Under the pieces are notes generated by a model that worked only from the letters and a program-made list of their open reading frames with translations, was not told where the DNA came from and did not search any database. The position numbers and the translations under genes were made by a program. A stretch of DNA of 9,311 nt from positions 1-9,311 of the forward strand of contig CABUDJ010000074.1 in the NCBI GenBank assembly GCA_902490325.1, in the 5' to 3' direction. Positions 6,783 through 9,311 of the stretch are shown in pieces. Origin of the DNA: an uncultured Collinsella sp. (lineage in GTDB: Bacteria > Actinomycetota > Coriobacteriia > Coriobacteriales > Coriobacteriaceae). Each line of letters opens with the position of its first letter. Position 1 is the first letter of the stretch.

Positions 6783-7000
6783 CCGTTTTCCTCCGTCCCC
6801 GGGGGATCAAAGGCTGTTACGGATATGGTGCCATTTCAAAACTATGCCGGATTACTACGATAAAAACGAGGTCGCCGATCACGCGCGACTTTTTCACTAA
6901 ACTGCGAGCCGTCTACCTGCGGTTTTTGTTTTGCCAAATGCGGTGTGGTTGAGGGTAGGCGATTTATCGTAGTAAACCGGCATAGTTTTGTTCGCAGTGG
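6783..7000. repeat. Palindromic intergenic repeat, copy B
   Basis: The head at 6783-6806 matches the head of copy A at 22 of 24 bases. In this copy it is framed by TGATCC (6779-6784) and GGATCA (6804-6809). The inverted arms at 6837-6864 and 6963-6990 match at 27 of 28 bases. The core contains a degenerate version of the terminator hairpin of copy A. Arms and core are homologous to copy A (shared CTACTACG/CGTAGTAG, GGTTGAGGG and TCTACCTGCGGTTTTT) but clearly diverged, so this is not a fresh duplication. Confidence 0.75.
6899..6932 (+). terminator. Degenerate terminator hairpin at the centre of repeat B
   Basis: AAACTGCGAG (6899-6908) pairs with CCTGCGGTTT (6916-6925), with two G-U wobbles and one A-C mismatch when read as plus-strand RNA. 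It is followed by TTTTTGTTTT. On the minus strand the same positions give two mismatches, so the hairpin is better preserved for rightward transcription. It is the counterpart of the perfect hairpin in repeat A. Confidence 0.5.
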
Positions 7001-7021
7001 TACAACCGCGCGTTTAAGCGC

Positions 7022-7055
7022 GGGGCCGGTGGGGCATTTTTGCCCCACCGGCCCC
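7022..7055 (-). terminator. Strong hairpin after the hydrogenase operon
   Basis: A perfect 15-bp stem (7022-7036 against 7041-7055) with a four-base loop begins 21 bases after the echF stop codon (TAA, 7079-7077). As RNA from the minus strand the loop is AAAA. No U-tract follows; a second small hairpin does instead (CCGCGC 7006-7011 with GCGCGG 7018-7023, overlapping this one by two bases). Position and stability argue for the operon's transcript end. Confidence 0.7.
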
Positions 7056-7076
7056 TATTCCAGCTCTATTCCAGCG

Positions 7077-7418
7077 TTACTCCGGCTTGGTTTCTACCGT
7101 GGGAGTCTTGTCCGCCGCAACCGGAGTGCGGGCGGTGTCCATAGTCAGGCAGTGCTTGGGACAGCTTTCGATGCACTCGCCGCACACCACGCAGGCGTAC
7201 GGGTCAATCGACCAGGTGCCGCCCTTGCGATCGACTGCGAGCGCGCCCGCCGGGCAGCGACGCGCGCACATGCCGCAGCAGATGCACACGTCCATGTCAT
7301 TGACGATATGCCCGCGCAGGCGCTCGGGTGCCGCGAGCTTCTCCTGCGGATAACACACCGTGACCGGCTGCTTGACCATAGAGCCCAAGGCCGTCTTGGC
7401 AAATGTCAGTAAACTCAT
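7077..7418 (-). CDS. echF: Ech-type hydrogenase ferredoxin-like subunit, two [4Fe-4S] clusters (EchF)
   Basis: This 113-residue polyferredoxin subunit carries two cluster motifs: C45-C48-C51-C55-P in CICCGMCARRCP, and C76-C79-C82-C86-P in CVVCGECIESCP. The N-terminus with KQPVTVCYPQEK and PERLRG matches the EchF/NuoI-type family, in which this protein passes electrons from ferredoxin towards the small hydrogenase subunit. It is soluble and should sit on the cytoplasmic arm. The first motif has an extra Cys (C47) where Gly is usual. After the second motif the protein ends in a Thr/Pro/Lys-rich tail of about 20 residues. The gene is the last of the operon. It starts eight bases after the echE stop codon, with GGAAAGG (7429-7435) overlapping the end of echE as a modest ribosome binding site. 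HyfH/HycF or NuoI homologues are the alternatives; context favours EchF. Confidence 0.88.
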   Translation of the reverse strand: MSLLTFAKTALGSMVKQPVTVCYPQEKLAAPERLRGHIVNDMDVCICCGMCARRCPAGALAVDRKGGTWSIDPYACVVCGECIESCPKHCLTMDTARTPVAADKTPTVETKPE

Positions 7419-7425
7419 GCCGCGC

Positions 7426-8514
7426 CTACCTTTCCGTGCAGCTGATGCAAGGGTCGATGGTCAGGATAATCATGGGCACGTTGGCAAGGAGCACGCCCTG
7501 CAGCGCATGCGTCAGACCCGCCAGGTTCTGCGACGTCGGCGTGCGCACGCGGAAACGGTCCAGGTTCTTGGTGCCGTTGCCGCGCACATAGTAGTACGCC
7601 TCGCCGCGCGGCTGCTCAATCACAACCTCGCCGCACGCGCCGTCGGCCGGTGTGAGCTTGGTACGCCCGCCAATGCCGTCGTGCGGAATCTTGCCGACAA
7701 GCTCCTTGATAATGTCCATGGCCTGCGTGACCTCGGCACAACGCACCTGGCAGCGGGCATAGCAGTCGCCATCGCTAGCAACGATGGGCTCAAACGCAGC
7801 CAAGTCCGCATAGGCACCGTCGCCAAACATGCGCACGTCATAATCCACGCCCGAGGCACGACCGAACGGGCCGACCATCGAAAGCTCCAGCGCGTCCTTC
7901 TTGCTGATCATGCCCACGCCATGCAGGCGCTCGCCGCAGCTATTGTCGTCCAAAAACGTATGCACCAGGGCCTCGTAGTCGGGGCGCATGGCATCAAGCG
8001 TCTGGACAATACCCGCCAGCTCGGAGTCCTCGATGTCGTGCTTAAGGCCGCCGACCTCGTTAATCGAAAGGATCACGCGGCCGCCGCAGGTGCTCTCGAA
8101 GATCTTGAGAATCTGCTCGCGCAGGGTCCACGAACGATAGAACAGCGCCTCGAAGCCAAAGGCATCGGCGAGCAGGCCCAGCCACAGCAAGTGCGAGTGA
8201 ATGCGCGAAAGCTCGTGCAAAATGGTGCGAATATACTGCACGCGGCCAGGCACCTCGATGTCGAGCATGCGCTCGCAAGCTGTGGCATAGCCGCAGCTGT
8301 GGCCCACGGCGCAGATGCCGCAGATGCGTTCGGCGATGTAGCCAAACTGATGCATATCGCGCTTTTCGGTGAGCTTCTCGAGCCCTCGGTGCACAAAACC
8401 GATTTGCGGAATTGCCTCGATAACGCGATCGTCCTCGAGCACTAGATCCAGGTGGAGTGGCTCGGGCAGCACCGGGTGCTGCGGGCCAAACGGAATAACG
8501 GAGCGATGCGCCAT
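7426..8514 (-). CDS. echE: [NiFe] hydrogenase large (catalytic) subunit, group 4 Ech type (EchE)
   Basis: This 362-residue protein is the catalytic subunit that makes H2 from protons. The N-terminal Ni-Fe motif is RICGICAVGHS (R63, C65, C68, H72), and the C-terminal motif is DPCISCTER (C356, C359). All four Ni-Fe cysteines are present, which separates it from the related NuoD/49-kDa subunits of complex I, where they are lost. The start MAHRSVIPFGPQHPVLPEP is typical of the family. The protein ends three residues after the last Cys, so it has no C-terminal peptide to be removed by a maturation endopeptidase. AGGAGG (8525-8530) lies ten bases upstream, inside the last codons of echD; the gap between the genes is five bases. 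Expected partners are EchC (proximal [4Fe-4S]), EchD and EchF, on membrane subunits encoded upstream outside the window. Formate-hydrogenlyase HycE/HyfG is a less likely alternative, because those are larger and fused to a NuoC-like domain. Confidence 0.93.
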   Translation of the reverse strand: MAHRSVIPFGPQHPVLPEPLHLDLVLEDDRVIEAIPQIGFVHRGLEKLTEKRDMHQFGYIAERICGICAVGHSCGYATACERMLDIEVPGRVQYIRTILHELSRIHSHLLWLGLLADAFGFEALFYRSWTLREQILKIFESTCGGRVILSINEVGGLKHDIEDSELAGIVQTLDAMRPDYEALVHTFLDDNSCGERLHGVGMISKKDALELSMVGPFGRASGVDYDVRMFGDGAYADLAAFEPIVASDGDCYARCQVRCAEVTQAMDIIKELVGKIPHDGIGGRTKLTPADGACGEVVIEQPRGEAYYYVRGNGTKNLDRFRVRTPTSQNLAGLTHALQGVLLANVPMIILTIDPCISCTER

Positions 8515-8519
8515 GGACC

Positions 8520-9221
8520 TTACGCCTCCTTTTTCTGCTTGTCGCGGGCGGCCTTGGCGGCAAGCGCCGCGCGGACCTTGGCCGCTTTCTCGGGATCCAT
8601 GGCAGCGAGCTTTGCCTCCATCTCGGCAGCCTTGAGCGCGGCCTTCGCAGCAGCCTCATCGTGCTGAGCATCGGAGCCGGCAGCCGCAGCGGGCTGGGCG
8701 GCAGCAGCACTCGCAGCGCCCTCCCCCGCAGCGGCCGTGGCAGCAACAGCCCTCTCGGCAGCGGCCTTGCGCGCCTTGGCCTCGGCAGCCGCGCGGACCT
8801 TCATGGCCTTCTCGCGCGCAGCCTTCACCTCGGGCGTGATAACGCTCATGGGCTCGGTAGTCGAGACCTGGTAGAAAAAGCCCTTAAAGTCGATCTGCAT
8901 GTCGGTGATGGCAAGGCCAAACAGGTCGTGGGCCTCATTTTCAAACGGGAACACCGCGGGGTAATACGAGCTGATGGACGGAATCTCCTGGTACTGGTCG
9001 ATGCCCTCAACCACCAGGTTCTCAATCGCATAGCTGCCATCCTGCGCAATATGCTCCTGAGCAGCACGAACGTTGATAAACGTATAGACCAAGCGATACG
9101 AGCCGTCGTCGACGTTGCGCTCGGCGTGCATTTGCACAAAGCGCGCGCCGACGCCCTTGAGCGCCTGGACATGCGACAGGAGCTCGTCGATCCCGACGGT
9201 GGTATAGATAGCCTTTTGCAT
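8520..9221 (-). CDS. echD: Ech hydrogenase NuoC-like subunit with Ala-rich C-terminal extension (EchD)
   Basis: Residues 1-130 form the NuoC/30-kDa subunit fold. They include the family signature around 87-102 (YYPAVFPFENEAHDLFG), with acidic residues E94, E96 and D99. In Ech complexes this small hydrophilic subunit joins the catalytic subunit to the rest of the peripheral arm and binds no cofactor. Residues 131-233 are an extension rich in Ala, Lys, Glu and Arg, predicted to be strongly helical. It contains repeated patterns such as KARKAAAE and AAKAALKAAEMEAKLAA. As I recall, EchD proteins usually lack such a tail. The start is firm: AGGAGG (9229-9234) lies seven bases upstream, and the ATG overlaps the stop codon of the preceding gene by one base (TAATG), a sign of translational coupling. 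A 5-base gap separates it from echE. Confidence 0.87.
   Translation of the reverse strand: MQKAIYTTVGIDELLSHVQALKGVGARFVQMHAERNVDDGSYRLVYTFINVRAAQEHIAQDGSYAIENLVVEGIDQYQEIPSISSYYPAVFPFENEAHDLFGLAITDMQIDFKGFFYQVSTTEPMSVITPEVKAAREKAMKVRAAAEAKARKAAAERAVAATAAAGEGAASAAAAQPAAAAGSDAQHDEAAAKAALKAAEMEAKLAAMDPEKAAKVRAALAAKAARDKQKKEA
8523..8831 (-). other. Ala/Lys/Glu-rich C-terminal extension of EchD
   Basis: Codons for residues 131-233. The composition is dominated by Ala, with regularly spaced Lys, Arg and Glu; residues about 160-188 are Ala/Gly/Pro-rich and probably flexible. The flanking parts could form charged helices or a coiled coil. The tail follows the complete NuoC-like domain, so it is an added module and not a disrupted domain. 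Confidence 0.75.
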
Positions 9222-9311
9222 TACTCGGCCTCCTTTGCAGCGGCGGACGTCCCAGCAGGCGCGTCGCCAGCGGCGGGCGTGGACGTGTACGCGCCCGGGT
9301 GCGCCATTCGC
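9221..9311 (-). CDS. echC: 3' end of the preceding operon gene, probably the Ech small subunit (EchC)
   Basis: Only the last 29 complete codons are in the window, ending at TAA (9223-9221). The visible residues, ending in AGTSAAAKEAE, are Ala/Pro/Gly-rich and carry no diagnostic motif, so the assignment rests on context. In known ech operons the NuoB-like small subunit gene echC directly precedes echD, and the one-base overlap TAATG fits that unit. EchC holds the proximal [4Fe-4S] cluster that feeds electrons to the Ni-Fe centre. The low-complexity end parallels the longer Ala-rich tail of EchD. Confidence 0.6.
   Translation of the reverse strand, partial: RMAHPGAYTSTPAAGDAPAGTSAAAKEAE

Noticed and set aside
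6837..6990. Insertion sequence bounded by the 27/28-matched inverted repeats
   Set aside because: The interior is under 100 bases and contains no transposase, and I see no convincing target-site duplication at the ends. A MITE remains possible but unproven.
6543..7000. CRISPR array in the intergenic region
   Set aside because: There are only two copies about 200 bases long, with internal palindromes, no short regular repeat-spacer pattern and no cas gene nearby.
6357..7076. tRNA, rRNA or known riboswitch in the intergenic region
   Set aside because: No tRNA cloverleaf, T-loop motif or riboswitch core was recognised; the visible structure is explained by the palindromic repeats, heptamer boxes and terminators.
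7360..8445. A 361-codon plus-strand open frame over echE
   Set aside because: It is antisense to a gene with complete catalytic motifs and has no recognisable domain. It is another shadow of GC-rich codon use.
7077..9311. Reading the operon as part of NADH dehydrogenase (complex I)
   Set aside because: EchE keeps both CxxC Ni-Fe motifs (C65/C68 and C356/C359), which NuoD lacks, and the C-D-E-F gene order matches ech.

Overview
The window is a GC-rich bacterial segment. Every gene I can support lies on the minus strand. A long LPxTG surface protein built from Spy0128/FctA-type isopeptide repeats sits next to an Ech-type energy-converting [NiFe] hydrogenase operon. The GC-rich codon use and strong AGGAGG ribosome binding sites also suggest a gut actinobacterium of the Coriobacteriia, most likely Collinsella. 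That assignment is inference from gene content; no database search was possible.

Layout from left to right. Positions 1-95 hold the 3' flank of the surface-protein gene, with a GC-rich hairpin and a G-rich run. Positions 96-6356 (minus) encode a 2086-residue wall-anchored protein: signal peptide, von Willebrand factor A domain with a complete MIDAS motif, a linker region, ten tandem isopeptide domains, a Pro-rich wall segment, LPTTG, a membrane helix and a basic tail. Positions 6357-7076 form a 720-base intergenic region that is far more structured than a usual spacer. It holds a cluster of TGAGACA/TGTCTCA boxes just upstream of the adhesin gene, small alternative hairpins, and two diverged copies (A and B) of a palindromic repeat about 200 bases long. 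Each copy has a conserved head and a terminator-like core nested inside long inverted arms. A 15-bp GC-rich hairpin then closes the hydrogenase operon.

Positions 7077-9311 (minus) hold the distal part of the hydrogenase operon in the order echC (3' end only), echD, echE, echF, with gaps of a few bases or a one-base overlap. EchE keeps all four Ni-Fe cysteines, so it is a hydrogenase and not a Nuo-type subunit. The complex should pass electrons from reduced ferredoxin through the EchF clusters to EchC and the EchE active site, making H2 coupled to ion translocation.

The adhesin and the hydrogenase look functionally unrelated. The most unusual part of the window is the palindromic repeat pair between them. 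Next in interest are the heptamer cluster upstream of the adhesin, the acidic minisatellite insertion inside one isopeptide domain, and the Ala-rich tails on the EchC and EchD ends.
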